DNA of 64,000 nt from Sulfitobacter mediterraneus (GTDB lineage Bacteria; Pseudomonadota; Alphaproteobacteria; Rhodobacterales; Rhodobacteraceae): NCBI RefSeq assembly GCF_003054325.1, contig NZ_QBKU01000005.1:124001-188000 (forward strand), read 5' to 3'. Positions within the stretch are counted from its first letter, which is position 1. The number at the start of each line of letters is the position of its first letter. Position numbers and translations under genes: made by a program. The notes under the pieces were generated by a model. The model saw nothing but the letters and a program-made list of their open reading frames with translations. It was not told where the DNA came from and searched no databases. Shown here piece after piece: positions 43,243 to 54,454 of this stretch.

Positions 43243-44016
43243 TCAAAGCTGAGCGCGGGGACGGCGCGAGAAAGTCAAATCGCGCAGCACCACCTGGTTC
43301 ATTTGCGGCCCCTCAAAGATGAGATCGACCCAAGCCCGCTCCACCCGTTTTTCGTTGATGTTGGAATAGGCCAGATCAAACTCAATGCGGATGTTCTCTT
43401 CGTTCAGGGGCAGTTCGCGCACAATCTGTTCGGTATTGGGACCATGGCGGATGTTGAGCCGGGTAAAGATTTCCAGCGGTTTTTCCATTTCCACAATCGC
43501 GTCCATGCGCAACAAATGGGTTCGTTTGAGGCCGATTACACCGTCATCCGGCAGGTCGATCACCAGCGACAGGAACGATCCGTCGAACTGAAAAACATCA
43601 AGACGCAGGCCGTAAGGCGCGAGGTCTTCTTCGCGCAGATTTCGCAACTGGCGGAGGGTCAGTTCAGAAAACTCACAATCATGGAACAGCGTCACCTCGC
43701 GGCCCAACATGGATTTGTTGGCAATCGCCGAATACCCCGGTGTCGGCAGCGGGCCGCGCCACAATTCGGGCCGCCACGCCCAATCGGCGTTGTGTGGCTT
43801 GAAAAAGTTGGTTGAGCCGATCATCGGCAGCGCCAGCCGGTCGTCCGCGATGTGGATCAGCCGGTCAAGATGCGTCTTGAGCAGCCGCGCCTTGTTGCGT
43901 TGCCGCCGCAGTTGGGACAGGTCCGTCTGCCGCGCACGCCGCGCTGCGCGCGCCCATCGCAAAATGTTGCGCGAGAAAACCTTTCCTTCCAGAAAGTTGA
44001 AGCCGAGTTTGGACAT
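43243..44016 (-). CDS. DUF6478 family protein
   Basis: 257 residues. The N-terminus is strongly basic and helical (RWARAARRARQTDLSQLRRQRNK), followed by ADDRLALPMIGSTNFFKPHNADWAWRPELW and a beta-rich C-terminal half. It matches what I recall as DUF6478, a family largely restricted to Rhodobacteraceae. No membrane segment or catalytic motif is visible. The pairing with the 121-residue protein downstream suggests a two-protein system of unknown role, possibly at a nucleic acid or membrane surface given the basic N-terminus. Confidence 0.72.
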   Translation of the reverse strand: MSKLGFNFLEGKVFSRNILRWARAARRARQTDLSQLRRQRNKARLLKTHLDRLIHIADDRLALPMIGSTNFFKPHNADWAWRPELWRGPLPTPGYSAIANKSMLGREVTLFHDCEFSELTLRQLRNLREEDLAPYGLRLDVFQFDGSFLSLVIDLPDDGVIGLKRTHLLRMDAIVEMEKPLEIFTRLNIRHGPNTEQIVRELPLNEENIRIEFDLAYSNINEKRVERAWVDLIFEGPQMNQVVLRDLTFSRRPRAQL

Positions 44017-44127
44017 ACCTGTAAGCGCCCTGCATTTTTGCGCAGTGTATCCAGCCGAATGGTTTCATTCAAATGAATTGGCGACAATCTGATGTTGTTT
44101 CGGTGCCCGTTTCCATTTTGGAAACAA

Positions 44128-44733
44128 TTATTTCGCGTTTCGCGCCCGAGTTCCCGTGATCAAGGCGGACAAAAGCGCCCCGCCCTCGCCGGATACCGCC
44201 GCCCCGTTCTTGGGACCATAGACTGCCAGGCCGATCAAATATCCGCCAATCAGGGCGGTACCCCGCCATTGCTGATCCGCCACATCCTGCGTTGGGGCCG
44301 TGCCGGTGGCGCGGAATACCACGCTTTTGCTGTGCTGGGTTCTATTGTGAACATCGCTTAGCCCCATGGCGCGGGCGCTTTGATCTGGGGTGGGAACGGT
44401 GATGCCGGGCTTGGCTGGTGAGATGCTGGCGGTGATGATGCCCAAAGGCGCACCGCGCGATGTGTTGGATTGCCCCAGAACATCACATCGGGCCATGATC
44501 GCAAATCGTGCGGTCAAGTTCTTTGGGTCAATGCAATACCCCTTGGGGGCCACAAGGGTGAAGCCTTTGCCCATCATCTGTGCCTCGGTCACAGGTGCAG
44601 TTGTTGGCCCTGTCGTGGCAGCTGGCAGGTTCAGACCGTCCAGAAAAGCAGCGCCCTGCCCCTCCTCGCAACCGGCGAGAAAGGACAGGGCAACAATGGC
44701 TGCGGCTGGGCCTTTACAGGTCCATGTAATCAT
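44128..44733 (-). CDS. Hypothetical lipoprotein downstream of ilvD
   Basis: 201 residues from the ATG at 44733, which lies 20 bp inside the 3' end of ilvD; a longer frame would overlap more. The N-terminus [18 protein letters not shown] has a lipobox (LAGC). The mature part begins with a Pro/Thr-rich stretch, then [30 protein letters not shown], with two Cys that could form a disulfide. The family is not one I can name; similar proteins occur after ilvD in roseobacters as far as I recall. Probably translationally coupled to ilvD. Confidence 0.7.
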   Translation of the reverse strand: MITWTCKGPAAAIVALSFLAGCEEGQGAAFLDGLNLPAATTGPTTAPVTEAQMMGKGFTLVAPKGYCIDPKNLTARFAIMARCDVLGQSNTSRGAPLGIITASISPAKPGITVPTPDQSARAMGLSDVHNRTQHSKSVVFRATGTAPTQDVADQQWRGTALIGGYLIGLAVYGPKNGAAVSGEGGALLSALITGTRARNAK

Positions 44734-46480
44734 GTGTTTCAGCCGCTGCGCCAGGATGTGTGACCGCGCCAAGGTAGGTTGGGCCAACAAGTTGGGCGTA
44801 TTTCCAAAGTGCACCGGAAGCATAGTTTGTCGGACGCGGGCCGGACCATTCTGCCCGGCGGCTGGCCAACTCTTCGTCGGTCAGATCAACGGTGATCGAC
44901 CCTTCAACCGCGTTGAGCGTGATCATGTCGCCGTTTTTCAGCAGGCCGATTGGACCGCCCAGTGCTGCCTCCGGGCCAACGTGCCCCACACAGAAGCCGC
45001 GAGTCGCGCCGGAAAAACGACCGTCAGTGATCAGGGCGACCTTTTTGCCCATCCCTTGGCCGGATAGGGCCGCAGTGGTTGCCAACATCTCGCGCATGCC
45101 GGGGCCGCCGCGTGGCCCTTCGTTGCGGATCACAAACACGTCGCCTTCGGAATAGGTGCGGTTCTGCACTGCCTCGAAAGCGTCCTGTTCGCATTCGAAC
45201 ACCAGCGCAGGGCCAGAGAACACGATGTCTTCATCGGACATGCCAGCGATTTTCACAATCGCGCCTTCGGGGGCCAAGTTGCCCTTCAGGCCAACAACGC
45301 CGCCTGTGGTGCTGATTGGGTTTTCAACGGCGTGGATTACTTTGCCGTCTGCCTCACGCTCAATCTTGTCCAGCTCTTCACCCATCGAATAGCCTGTGGC
45401 GGTCATGCAGTCGGCATGGATCAAGCCCGCTTTGCGCAGTTCTTTCATCACCACCGGGACGCCGCCCGCTTCGAACAGGTCTTTGGCAACGTATGCGCCG
45501 CCCGGCTTCATATCGACAAAATGCGGCGTGTCGCGGAAAATCTCGCAAACATCATCAAGGAAAAACTCGATTCCGGCTTCGTGCGCCATGGCGGGCAAGT
45601 GCAGACCTGCGTTGGTAGAACCGCCCGTGCAGGCCACGATCCGCGCTGCGTTTTCAAACGCCTCACGAGTACAGATGTCGCGGGCGCGGATGTTTTTCTC
45701 AATCAGGTTCATCACTGCCGCGCCAGAGGCCACGGCATATTCGTCGCGGGATTTGTAAGGCGCAGGCGCACCGGAGGAGTTCGGCAACGCAAGGCCAATC
45801 GCCTCAGACACACAAGCCATGGTGTTGGCCGTGAACTGGCCGCCGCAAGCTCCGGCAGACGGGCAAGCGACCCGTTCAAGGATCTCCAGCTCCGCCTCGG
45901 TCATGGTGCCGCCCTGCCAGTTGCCAACGGCCTCAAACATGTCTTGTACAGTCAGGTCACGATCCGCAAAAGCGGCAGGCACATCCGCGCCCTCTGGCGC
46001 TTTGCCCGGCAGGATTGAACCGCCATACATAAACACCGAAGGCACGTTCAGGCGGATCATTGCCATCATCATACCGGGCAGGGATTTGTCGCAACCGGCA
46101 AGACCCACCAGTGCATCGTAGCAATGGCCGCGCATGGTCAGTTCCACAGTATCGGCAATTGCCTCACGCGAGGCCAACGAAGACCGCATGCCCTCATGGC
46201 CCATCGCGATACCGTCGGTGACAGTGATGGTGGTGAATTCGCGCGGCGAGCCCTGTTCTTGTTTCACACCAACTTTCACGGCCTGTGCCTGACGGTTCAG
46301 CGCGATGTTACAAGGCGCCGCTTCGTTCCAGCAGGTGGCCACGCCAACCAGAGGCTGGTGAATTTCCACATCTGTCATGCCCATCGCGTAATAGTAGGAC
46401 CGGTGCGGTGCACGGGCCGGGCCTTCGGTCACATGGCGGCTGGGCAATTTGGATTTGTCAAAACGTTGGTTGGTGGACAT
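44714..46480 (-). CDS. ilvD: Dihydroxy-acid dehydratase
   Basis: 588 residues from the ATG at 46480, which has GGGAG upstream; the frame stays open further but without a plausible start. Cluster-ligand cysteines lie in [28 protein letters not shown] and [16 protein letters not shown], as in IlvD/Edd proteins. The C-terminal [19 protein letters not shown] is diagnostic. It dehydrates dihydroxy acids to 2-oxo acids in isoleucine and valine synthesis. Divergent from the ABC-like gene across 175 bp; no leader peptide or T-box-like structure was noticed there. Confidence 0.95.
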   Translation of the reverse strand: MSTNQRFDKSKLPSRHVTEGPARAPHRSYYYAMGMTDVEIHQPLVGVATCWNEAAPCNIALNRQAQAVKVGVKQEQGSPREFTTITVTDGIAMGHEGMRSSLASREAIADTVELTMRGHCYDALVGLAGCDKSLPGMMMAMIRLNVPSVFMYGGSILPGKAPEGADVPAAFADRDLTVQDMFEAVGNWQGGTMTEAELEILERVACPSAGACGGQFTANTMACVSEAIGLALPNSSGAPAPYKSRDEYAVASGAAVMNLIEKNIRARDICTREAFENAARIVACTGGSTNAGLHLPAMAHEAGIEFFLDDVCEIFRDTPHFVDMKPGGAYVAKDLFEAGGVPVVMKELRKAGLIHADCMTATGYSMGEELDKIEREADGKVIHAVENPISTTGGVVGLKGNLAPEGAIVKIAGMSDEDIVFSGPALVFECEQDAFEAVQNRTYSEGDVFVIRNEGPRGGPGMREMLATTAALSGQGMGKKVALITDGRFSGATRGFCVGHVGPEAALGGPIGLLKNGDMITLNAVEGSITVDLTDEELASRRAEWSGPRPTNYASGALWKYAQLVGPTYLGAVTHPGAAAETHDYMDL

Positions 46481-46655
46481 GGCGAAGCTCCCGAAGATAG
46501 GCCTGAAATACTGGTTTGTCCTTGGTCTAGTCGTGCAACCGCGCTGCTGCAAGGCCAAGCGGCTATGTTGTAATACACACCAAGCGGCCTTAAATTTACA
46601 AAACCACAACAATGGGCATGTCCACGCCCCAAAAGGCCCAGTGAAAGAGCGGTGC

Positions 46656-49600
46656 ATGGAACCCAGCCTATTTTCCTTTATCTGGAAGTATTCCCGCCGC
46701 GAGCAATTGTTCTTATTGGCCTTTACGGTTTTCACGTTCCCTTTCCTCTACGCCACGCTGGAACTGCCCAAACGCATCATCAACGATGCCATCGGCGCCA
46801 CCGGCAGCGTGATTACAGTGTTCGACGTCGAAATGACGCAGGTGCAATTCCTGCTGGGCCTGTGTTTTGCCTACCTCGGCTCCGTTCTTGTGCATGGGCT
46901 GCTGAAAATGCGGCTCAACACGATGAAAGGCATTCTGGCTGAACGGCTTTTGCGGCGTTTCCGGTTTCAACTGGTCAGCCGGATGATGCGGTTTCCGCGC
47001 AGTTATTTCCAGAACACCAGTCAAGGTGAGCTGGTCAGCATGGTCACATCCGAGGCCGAGCCGATGGGCGGCTTGATGGGGGATGCGGTCGCGCAGCCGG
47101 TATTTCAGGCCGGTCAGATGCTGATCATCGTGACGTTTCTGTTTATGCAATCGATATGGTTCGGGCTGGCCGGTATTGCATTGATCCCCTTGCAGGCGTG
47201 GCTGATCCCGGTGTTGCAGCGGCAGATCAACCTGTTGAACAAAGAACGTATTGGTGAAGTGCGCCAGTTTGCCGCCGAGATTGGCGAGACAGCGGCAGGG
47301 ATCACCGATCTGCGCACCAATGGCGGCTGGCGTTTCCGGCTGGCCCATTTCACGGACCGTTTGGGCCGGCTTTTTGATGTGCGGTTTCGCATCTATCAAA
47401 AGAAGTTCTTTATGAAGTTTCTCAATAACTTCATCACCCAACTGACGCCCTTTTTCTTTTACGCTGTGGGTGGTTATCTGGCCATCAAGGGGCAGATCAC
47501 GGTCGGGGCGTTGGTTGCCGCGCTGGCCGCCTACAAAGACTTGTCGAGCCCTTGGAAGGAACTGCTGACGTATTACAACCAGACGCAGGATATGTCTCTG
47601 CGCTGGGATATCGTGACAGAACGTTTCGATCCCTCCGGCGTTATTGATGAGGCGCTGTTTGAGGGCGCACCGAGTCAGATTCCGCATCTGCGCGGCGAGA
47701 TCGAATTGCGCAATGTCTCGGTGCGCAACACAGATGGCAACATGATCCTTCAGGATATTTCTCTGAAACTGCCACCGGGCAGTCAGGTGGCCATTCAGAT
47801 GGAAAGCCAGGCCGAGCGAACGGCCCTGTCGGAGGTGCTGACCCGCGAGGTGATCCCCGCGCGGGGCAAGGTCACGATGGCCGGGCATGACCTGAGCGGA
47901 TTGCATCAGGCGATTGTCGCCGCCCGCATCGGATACGCCCACGCGCAACCTTACATTTTCAAGGGCAATATCGGGGACAACCTGTTGATGCCCCTGCGAA
48001 CCAGCCCAAAGACGGTGCTTTGGGATCCGGCGCACAAGGATCGGCGCGGGATTGAGGCGCGACGCTCCGGCAACAGTCCGGACAGCACAGCGGCCGATTG
48101 GCTGGATCCGGAGCTGGCCGATCTGGGATCAGCCGATGACATCAACCAATTCTGGCTGGAAATTACCGAGGCACTTGGCACCGCTGATCTGATTTTCCAC
48201 CGCATGCTCAACTCGCGCATGGATCCGGACAAATATCCCGAACTGGCCCGCCGCATTGTCGAGCTGCGCGAAGAGGTCGCAAAGCGCCTCAAAGACGAAG
48301 GGCTGGATAAGGCCGTTCACCGGTTTGACCCTGAAAAGTTCAATCCGGCAGTGCCACTGGGCGGCAACCTGATCTTTGCCGCGCCGGTGCGCGACATCAG
48401 TCAGCAAAGCCTTGTCGCGGAAAAATCGTTCTTGTCGATGTTTGTAGAACAGGGACTGGCCGAACAGGGCATCGCGATCTCGCAGACCTTGGTCGAAACG
48501 CTGCACCAGACTTTTGGCATGGATGGCACCGATCACCCGCTTTTCACGGCTTTGGGCATCGAAGAAGACCTTTACGAGCAATTGGTCGACATCGCAAACC
48601 GCCGCCGCGACAAAGGGGACAACGCCCTGAACGGTGAAGAATTTGCGCTGCTGTTGACGGTTCCTTTTGCCTTGACCGCAGAACAGATCGGCCCGTCTTT
48701 CCCCGAAAGCTTCAAAGAGGAAATCCTGACCATCCGCAAAACCAATGGTCCGTTCCTGCGCGAGCAGGCCAAGGGCATGTTCGTGCCGATTGCGCCCGAA
48801 AATTATTTGCCCCGCCTGACCATTCTGGAAAACCTGATCTATGGCCGGTTCTCTTCGATGGCGGGATTGCAGGCCGATAGGGTACAGGAGATTGTTACTG
48901 AAATTCTGATAAAGCATGATCTGAAACGGCAAGTTTCGGTGAACCTTTTTGATGTGCCGACGGCCATCGGCGGTGCCAACCTACCAGCCGCCTTTCAGGA
49001 ACGCGCAGCCTTTGGGCGGGCGGCAATCAAGCGTCCCGATGTAATGGTGTTCAACCAGACAATGGGCGGTCAGGAACAAGCCAACCACGCCCAGATCCGC
49101 AACCGTTTGCACGACCTATTGCCCAATGCGACGCTGATTTTTATTCAGGACAGTTTCCCCAATCCTGAAGAGTTCGACGTCTTTATGGAAATCCGCGATG
49201 GACGCCTTGATGGGGCTGGCCAAGACGAAGAAGACCCCAACGTCAGCGATGACCTGCGTCGCAAGCTCAGGATCATCTCACGCAACGAATTGTTCGGCAG
49301 TCTCAGCCCGCGCAACCGGCGTCTGCTGGCCTTTGCCGCGCAATGGTACAGCGCCGAACCGGGCGAGCGCATCTTTAGTCAGGGCGAGCGCCCCGATGCT
49401 GCCTATCTGTGTTTGTCCGGCACGGCTGAAATGAGCTGGACCGACGGCAATGGCGTCGCGCATCACATTTCTTATGTAGAGCCGGGGCGCCTGATCGGGG
49501 ATTTGTCGATCATCCAGAATGAACCGCGCCAGCTGGATCTTGATGCGGTGGAGCCGGTGCAATTCCTGCGGATCGGTGCCGAACAGTTCCGCGCTGTGGT

Positions 49601-49757
49601 GGAAAGTGACCGCACCGTGCTGCTCAAATTGCTGGAAACCGTGGCGGGCCATTTGACCGAACTGGCCGATATCCTACGTGAGGCCCGCGTGCAGATGCCG
49701 CAACGTATGATGCAGCTTGAAGAAAGCATCGAGACAACTGATAAGCCTGCGGAATGA
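46656..49757 (+). CDS. ABC-exporter-like protein with degenerate NBD and cNMP-binding domain
   Basis: 1033 residues. An ABC-exporter membrane domain (about 1-330) is followed by an NBD starting near 345 whose motifs are all altered. The Walker A position reads MESQAERTA (382-390, Lys to Arg, glycines lost). The signature reads LPAAFQ (776-781). Walker B reads VMVFNQ, with Asn800-Gln801 for Asp-Glu. The H-loop His is Asp832. A roughly 270-residue insert (about 447-717) splits the NBD after the Q-loop (Gln431). A cyclic-nucleotide-binding fold follows (about 879-1010, [11 protein letters not shown]). ATP hydrolysis seems lost; a sensing or scaffold role is inferred. ATGA-coupled to a CPBP protease gene. 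Confidence 0.82.
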   Translation: MEPSLFSFIWKYSRREQLFLLAFTVFTFPFLYATLELPKRIINDAIGATGSVITVFDVEMTQVQFLLGLCFAYLGSVLVHGLLKMRLNTMKGILAERLLRRFRFQLVSRMMRFPRSYFQNTSQGELVSMVTSEAEPMGGLMGDAVAQPVFQAGQMLIIVTFLFMQSIWFGLAGIALIPLQAWLIPVLQRQINLLNKERIGEVRQFAAEIGETAAGITDLRTNGGWRFRLAHFTDRLGRLFDVRFRIYQKKFFMKFLNNFITQLTPFFFYAVGGYLAIKGQITVGALVAALAAYKDLSSPWKELLTYYNQTQDMSLRWDIVTERFDPSGVIDEALFEGAPSQIPHLRGEIELRNVSVRNTDGNMILQDISLKLPPGSQVAIQMESQAERTALSEVLTREVIPARGKVTMAGHDLSGLHQAIVAARIGYAHAQPYIFKGNIGDNLLMPLRTSPKTVLWDPAHKDRRGIEARRSGNSPDSTAADWLDPELADLGSADDINQFWLEITEALGTADLIFHRMLNSRMDPDKYPELARRIVELREEVAKRLKDEGLDKAVHRFDPEKFNPAVPLGGNLIFAAPVRDISQQSLVAEKSFLSMFVEQGLAEQGIAISQTLVETLHQTFGMDGTDHPLFTALGIEEDLYEQLVDIANRRRDKGDNALNGEEFALLLTVPFALTAEQIGPSFPESFKEEILTIRKTNGPFLREQAKGMFVPIAPENYLPRLTILENLIYGRFSSMAGLQADRVQEIVTEILIKHDLKRQVSVNLFDVPTAIGGANLPAAFQERAAFGRAAIKRPDVMVFNQTMGGQEQANHAQIRNRLHDLLPNATLIFIQDSFPNPEEFDVFMEIRDGRLDGAGQDEEDPNVSDDLRRKLRIISRNELFGSLSPRNRRLLAFAAQWYSAEPGERIFSQGERPDAAYLCLSGTAEMSWTDGNGVAHHISYVEPGRLIGDLSIIQNEPRQLDLDAVEPVQFLRIGAEQFRAVVESDRTVLLKLLETVAGHLTELADILREARVQMPQRMMQLEESIETTDKPAE

Positions 49758-50653
49758 GCCCAAATTCAGCCTACGCCCTGCATGAAATCTTCATCGCACC
49801 TGCACGGAAGAAACCAGCGCTTTGGCGGCTTCTGGCGGGGCTGACGCTGGCCGTGGTTGGCTATGTTGCGCTGAACCAGATGTTTTTTCAGCTGGTGTAT
49901 GGGCTTGCGGGCGACGGGGCCTATGCCCTCTACAATGAGCTTTCGGACGGCACCACACCGCGGGCGATGTTGCTGCTGCTCTTCAGCTTTGGCTTTATGG
50001 CGATGGCGGTCGGAATTTCCGTCAGATTGCTGCACAGCCGGTCCATGATGACCTTGCTTGGCCCTCTGAAATTGGCGCTGACCGATTTTCGTGCCGTCAG
50101 TCTTGCGATGATCGCGCTGGGCGTTTTGCTGGTGGTCCTGCCACCGTGGGACATGGGCGGGACGCTCTCGGACAATGTGCCGTTTGGTCAATGGATGGTC
50201 TTGCTGCCCTTCTCGCTATTGGGGGTGTTGGTGCAGGTCAGTGCCGAAGAACTGGTGTTTCGCGGTTACATCCAACAACAATTGGCGGCGCGGTTCCGCT
50301 CGCCTGTGGTCTGGATGGTATTGCCATCGCTGTTGTTCGCGGCGGGGCATTACCTGCCTGAATCTGCCGGGGAAAATGCGATGTTCATCGCCCTCTGGGC
50401 AGGGATTTTTGGCATGTTGATGGCCGATCTGACCGCGCGATCTGGATCATTGGGCCCGGCCATCGCGGTGCATCTGTGGAACAACGTCACCGCGATCCTT
50501 ATCGTATCATTGCCGGATGACCTTTCTGGGCTCTCGCTTTATCATTCCCCCTTCGGGATGGCGGATGCCGATGCCGTGCGGGCCTGGCTCCCGGTGGATT
50601 TTGCGCTGATGTTTGTCTCGTGGCTGGCGGCAAGGGTTGCGATACGCCGCTGA
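49754..50653 (+). CDS. CPBP family intramembrane glutamic endopeptidase
   Basis: 299 residues, about eight hydrophobic segments. CPBP (Rce1/Abi) motifs are complete: EELVFRG with Glu165-Glu166 and Arg170, FAAGHYLP with the second-motif His, and [10 protein letters not shown] with the third-motif His/Asn. Family members cut CAAX proteins in eukaryotes and varied membrane substrates or bacteriocin-related peptides in bacteria. The target is unknown. ATGA overlap with the ABC-like gene implies joint production, which makes the two candidates for one functional unit. Confidence 0.88.
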   Translation: MSPNSAYALHEIFIAPARKKPALWRLLAGLTLAVVGYVALNQMFFQLVYGLAGDGAYALYNELSDGTTPRAMLLLLFSFGFMAMAVGISVRLLHSRSMMTLLGPLKLALTDFRAVSLAMIALGVLLVVLPPWDMGGTLSDNVPFGQWMVLLPFSLLGVLVQVSAEELVFRGYIQQQLAARFRSPVVWMVLPSLLFAAGHYLPESAGENAMFIALWAGIFGMLMADLTARSGSLGPAIAVHLWNNVTAILIVSLPDDLSGLSLYHSPFGMADADAVRAWLPVDFALMFVSWLAARVAIRR

Positions 50654-50711
50654 TTGCAATTTGTGCAGTAGGGTCTTATTTGGAAATCAGTTTTGCCATC
50701 AGGGGCTATGT

Positions 50712-51662
50712 ATGAACTGGATCACGAACTACGTCCGGCCACGGATCAACTCGATCTTCTCGCGCCGCGAAACGCCGGACAATCTGTGGACCAAATGCAA
50801 TGAATGCGGCACCATGCTGTTTCATCGCGAGGTGTCGGAAAACCTGAATGTCTGCACCAATTGCGGGCATCACATGGCGATCTCGCCGCGTGAGCGGTTC
50901 AAGGCGCTGTTTGATGGCGGCATCTTTTCCGAGATCAAAGTGCCTGCACCTACGCCCGATCCTCTGCATTTCAAAGACCAGAAGAAATATCCCGACCGCA
51001 TGAAAGCGGCCCAAAAGCAAACCGGCGAATCCGAGGCGATGCTTGTCGCGCACGGCGAGATGGGCCGCACGCCCATCGTCGCTGCCGCGCAAGACTTTAG
51101 CTTTATGGGCGGCTCCATGGGGATGTATGTGGGCAACGCCATCATCGCCGCCGCCGAAGAAGCAGTGAAACTCAAGCGCCCGCTGATCCTGTTTTCCGCT
51201 GCGGGCGGCGCCCGGATGCAAGAAGGCATCCTGTCGCTGATGCAAATGCCGCGGACCACGGTTGCGGTTCAGATGCTCAAAGAGGCGGGTCTGCCCTATA
51301 TCGTGGTTCTGACGCATCCAACCACCGGCGGTGTCACGGCCAGCTATGCGATGCTGGGCGATGTGCATATTGCCGAACCCAATGCGCTGATCTGTTTTGC
51401 GGGGCCGCGTGTGATCGAACAGACCATTGGTGAAAAACTGCCCGAAGGGTTCCAGCGGGCCGAGTATCTGCTGGATCACGGAATGCTGGACCGTGTGACG
51501 CCGCGCACCGAGATGCGTGAAGAGCTGATCACGATAACGCGGATGCTGCTTGGCCTGTCGCCCGCCGTGCGCGGTGATCTGCCTCCGCCCGAGGCATTGG
51601 GGGATGCAAACAGCGAGGATGCGGTCAAGACCGATGCAGCATCTGTTGATCCCAAGAAATGA
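50712..51662 (+). CDS. accD: Acetyl-CoA carboxylase carboxyltransferase subunit beta
   Basis: 316 residues from the ATG at 50712 (AGGGG upstream). An N-terminal zinc ribbon with CNECG and CTNCG (about 27-50) precedes the carboxyltransferase core with [19 protein letters not shown] and [16 protein letters not shown]. It transfers carboxyl from biotin to acetyl-CoA, with AccA, making malonyl-CoA for fatty acid synthesis. accA is not in the window. ATGA overlap with folC, a common accD-folC pairing. Confidence 0.96.
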   Translation: MNWITNYVRPRINSIFSRRETPDNLWTKCNECGTMLFHREVSENLNVCTNCGHHMAISPRERFKALFDGGIFSEIKVPAPTPDPLHFKDQKKYPDRMKAAQKQTGESEAMLVAHGEMGRTPIVAAAQDFSFMGGSMGMYVGNAIIAAAEEAVKLKRPLILFSAAGGARMQEGILSLMQMPRTTVAVQMLKEAGLPYIVVLTHPTTGGVTASYAMLGDVHIAEPNALICFAGPRVIEQTIGEKLPEGFQRAEYLLDHGMLDRVTPRTEMREELITITRMLLGLSPAVRGDLPPPEALGDANSEDAVKTDAASVDPKK

Positions 51663-52933
51663 GCGCGGCCACATCTGACGCCATCCTAGACCGGATGATG
51701 GCGCTGCATCCCAAGATCATTGACCTCACGCTGGATCGGCTGTGGCGCCTGCTTGACGCGCTGGGCAATCCGCAGAACGATTTGCCGCCCGTGATCCATA
51801 TTGCGGGTACGAATGGCAAAGGGTCCACCCAGGCGATGATCCGCGCCGGGCTTGAGGCGATGGGCAAGACCGTGCACGCCTATACCTCGCCGCATCTGGC
51901 CCGGTTTCACGAACGTATTCGACTGGCAGGTGAGCTGATTTCAGAAGACGCGTTGATGGCGGTTCTGGATGAATGTTATGCCGCCAACAACGGCGAAAAC
52001 ATCACCTATTTCGAGATCACGACCGCCGCTGCGCTGCTTGCGTTTTCGCGGACCAAGGCAGATTACACCCTTCTTGAGGTCGGACTGGGCGGCCGGTTGG
52101 ATGCCACCAATGTCATCGACACTCCGGCGCTGACCATCATCACGCCGGTCTCTGTGGATCATCAGCAGTTTCTGGGTGAAACACTGGCAGAGATCGCAGG
52201 GGAAAAGGCCGGCATCATCAAACGCCGCGTGCCTTGCATCATTGGCCCACAAGAGGACACGGGGCTGGAGGTGATGGAACAGGTCGCCGCCCGCAACATG
52301 GCGCCGGTTGTGGCTTATGGTCAACACTGGCACGTCGGGACAGAGGCAGGGCGCCTGATTTATCAGGACGAAAGCGGCCTGCTTGATTTGCCCTTGCCGA
52401 ACCTGCCTGGCGCCCATCAGGTGCAAAACGCTGGGGCTGCATTGGCCGCCCTGCGCCAGCTTGGCGCAGATGAGGCCGCTTGCGAGGCGGCTGTGACCAA
52501 AGCGTTCTGGCCTGCACGGATGCAACGTCTTAAGGGCGGACCGCTGTTCGAGATTGCTGGCGATGCAGAGCTATGGCTGGATGGCGGTCACAATCCGGCG
52601 GCCGGTGATGCCATTGCATCGGTCTTGTCTGAGCGCGGCACACGGCCCACCTATCTGATTTGCGGGATGTTGAACACAAAGGACATCGGCGGCTACCTGC
52701 GGCCTCTGGCGGCACAGGCAAAAAGCCTGCACGCCGTGTCCATTCCCGGCGAAAGCGCGACCCTTGCAGCCTCTCAAACCGCTGCTGCGGCGCGAGGCGA
52801 AGGGATGGAGGCATATGAGGCGGAAAGCGTTGCAGAAGCCCTTAGAGATATCGTCGCCAAAGACCAAAATGCCCGTGTTTTAATCTGCGGATCGCTTTAT
52901 CTGGCGGGTGCGATCTTGCGCGAGAACCACTAG
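51659..52933 (+). CDS. folC: Bifunctional dihydrofolate/folylpolyglutamate synthase
   Basis: 424 residues. [15 protein letters not shown] holds the ATP-binding loop of Mur-ligase-like Fol[38 protein letters not shown] and [28 protein letters not shown] follow in the expected order, and [10 protein letters not shown] sits in the C-terminal domain. It adds glutamate to dihydropteroate and then further glutamates to folates. It is coupled to accD by a 4-bp overlap. Confidence 0.95.
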   Translation: MSAATSDAILDRMMALHPKIIDLTLDRLWRLLDALGNPQNDLPPVIHIAGTNGKGSTQAMIRAGLEAMGKTVHAYTSPHLARFHERIRLAGELISEDALMAVLDECYAANNGENITYFEITTAAALLAFSRTKADYTLLEVGLGGRLDATNVIDTPALTIITPVSVDHQQFLGETLAEIAGEKAGIIKRRVPCIIGPQEDTGLEVMEQVAARNMAPVVAYGQHWHVGTEAGRLIYQDESGLLDLPLPNLPGAHQVQNAGAALAALRQLGADEAACEAAVTKAFWPARMQRLKGGPLFEIAGDAELWLDGGHNPAAGDAIASVLSERGTRPTYLICGMLNTKDIGGYLRPLAAQAKSLHAVSIPGESATLAASQTAAAARGEGMEAYEAESVAEALRDIVAKDQNARVLICGSLYLAGAILRENH

Positions 52934-53046
52934 ATCTTGATCTTTTGTAACTGATCTCTACGCAGAAACGAAATATTAGTGTATGTTTGCCCTAATTCAG
53001 GCGTGGCTTGACCACAAAAAACTGAATGCTTTGGAGGGCGAGCAAG

Positions 53047-53241
53047 ATGAGTTATCAGGGAAATGTCGGGCGGACTCCGTCCGCTGAAATGGATGACCGC
53101 ACGGTGTCACAAATGATCTTTGTGGCGGTGGGGCTGGCGATTGTTGTGGGCGGACTTTGGCTGCTTTATCAAGGCAATGCGCCCTATCATCCTGATGTTC
53201 CGATGTCGGACAACGAAAGCTATTTGGCGATCGAATCCTGA
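53047..53241 (+). CDS. Small single-helix membrane protein
   Basis: 64 residues from the ATG at 53047, which has GGAGGG at good spacing. A short polar N-terminus, one membrane helix (MIFVAVGLAIVVGGLWLLY) and an acidic, periplasm-facing tail. The family is not recognised. Its last 22 bp overlap the end of zapE on the opposite strand. The strong SD supports it as a real gene. Confidence 0.65.
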   Translation: MSYQGNVGRTPSAEMDDRTVSQMIFVAVGLAIVVGGLWLLYQGNAPYHPDVPMSDNESYLAIES

Positions 53242-54296
53242 TCAGCCCAGTCTTCGGATTGCATCTCGCGCAGCCTTGAGGCTGTGCGCTCAAACTCGAA
53301 CGTGCCTTCCCCCTCAACATAGAGCATTTCGGGAGAGGCGGCAGCAGAACAGATTAAGCGTACATGCGCCTCGTAGAGCGCATCAATAAGCGTCACAAAC
53401 CGCTTTGCCTCATTAAAGTTGGAGCGGCCCAATTGCGGAATGTTGTCCAGAAGCAACACCCGTGTGGCCTCCGCCAGTGCGAGATAATCCGCGGGTCCAA
53501 GTGGCCTGCCGCATAGCTCATGAAACCGGGCTCGGGCCATGCCATTGCGAAACTGCGGGATCTCCACCTCACGGCCTTTGACGTGCAAAACCATAGGCGT
53601 GCCCGCGCCCCCCGCCAGATCATCCCAGACCGCATCCATCGCCGCGCGGCTTTCCGCGTTCACCGGGGTGAAATAAACCTGACTGCCCGCCAACCGGTCT
53701 TGGCGGTAATCGGTGGGGCTGATCAGTTCATGCACCACCATCCGGTCCTTGATCAGCTCGATGAAGGGTACAAACAGATTTCGGTTCAACCCGTCTTTGT
53801 AAAGATCATCCGGCAGCCGGTTTGACGTGGTCACCACCACAACGCCCGCCGCAAATAGCGCCTCAAACAGACGGCCAACAATCATTGCATCGGTGATGTC
53901 GGTGATCTGCATCTCGTCAAAGGCCAGCAGCCGCACTGAGCTGGCCACATCGGCGGCCACCGGCGCAATCGCATCGTCAACACCGGTTTTGCGGGCCTCG
54001 TGCATGGCCGAGTGGATCTCTTGCATAAAGGCGTGAAAATGCACCCGACGCGCGGGAATATCGTGCAGGTGATCGACAAACATATCCATCAACATGGATT
54101 TGCCGCGCCCCACCCCACCCCAAAGGTACAGCCCCTTCGGCGGCTCCGGTGCTTTGCGAAACAGCCCCTTTTTCACCGGCTGCATCAACGCATCACGAAT
54201 ACGGTCAAACTCTGGAAGAATGGCTTCCTGAGCCGGATCGGGCTGCAAGCTGCCCTCGGCAATCATCCGGTCATAAGTTTCGCGCAGGCTGGTCAT
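53220..54296 (-). CDS. zapE: Cell division ATPase ZapE (AFG1 family)
   Basis: 358 residues. Walker A GLYLWGGVGRGKSMLMDMF near residue 55, then RVHFHAFMQEIH, Walker B VRLLAFDEMQITDITDAMIVGRLFEALF and VTTSNRLPDDLYKDGLNR define the AFG1/ZapE family. In E. coli ZapE binds FtsZ and modulates Z-ring constriction; mitochondrial AFG1 helps clear unassembled proteins. In alphaproteobacteria it often sits near TCA genes, which is not the case in view. Divergent from an MFS transporter across 158 bp. Confidence 0.94.
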   Translation of the reverse strand: MTSLRETYDRMIAEGSLQPDPAQEAILPEFDRIRDALMQPVKKGLFRKAPEPPKGLYLWGGVGRGKSMLMDMFVDHLHDIPARRVHFHAFMQEIHSAMHEARKTGVDDAIAPVAADVASSVRLLAFDEMQITDITDAMIVGRLFEALFAAGVVVVTTSNRLPDDLYKDGLNRNLFVPFIELIKDRMVVHELISPTDYRQDRLAGSQVYFTPVNAESRAAMDAVWDDLAGGAGTPMVLHVKGREVEIPQFRNGMARARFHELCGRPLGPADYLALAEATRVLLLDNIPQLGRSNFNEAKRFVTLIDALYEAHVRLICSAAASPEMLYVEGEGTFEFERTASRLREMQSEDWADQDSIAK

Positions 54297-54454
54297 ACCA
54301 CAGGCTTATCGCCCCGCTGGGGGATTGAAAAGTGTCGCAATGGTTCAAGAGGTCGCTGATGCATCAATCTCCCTTCGTGCCCCATCACAACGCTTGATTT
54401 GACCCTTCGCGATCTGTGGGTAATCTGGCCGGACGTCAACGCATCGGAGCCAGC

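Noticed and set aside
46481-46655. Possible leader or attenuator between ilvD and the ABC-like gene
   Set aside because: No Ile/Val/Leu-rich short frame and no stable alternative hairpins were seen in the 175 bp.
46481-46735. 85-residue N-terminal extension of ilvD
   Set aside because: It covers the start of the divergent ABC-like gene; the ATG at 46480 has a good SD and matches family length.
46713-48035. Minus-strand open frame of 440 codons opposite the ABC-like gene
   Set aside because: Antisense shadow with low-complexity basic composition and no family features.
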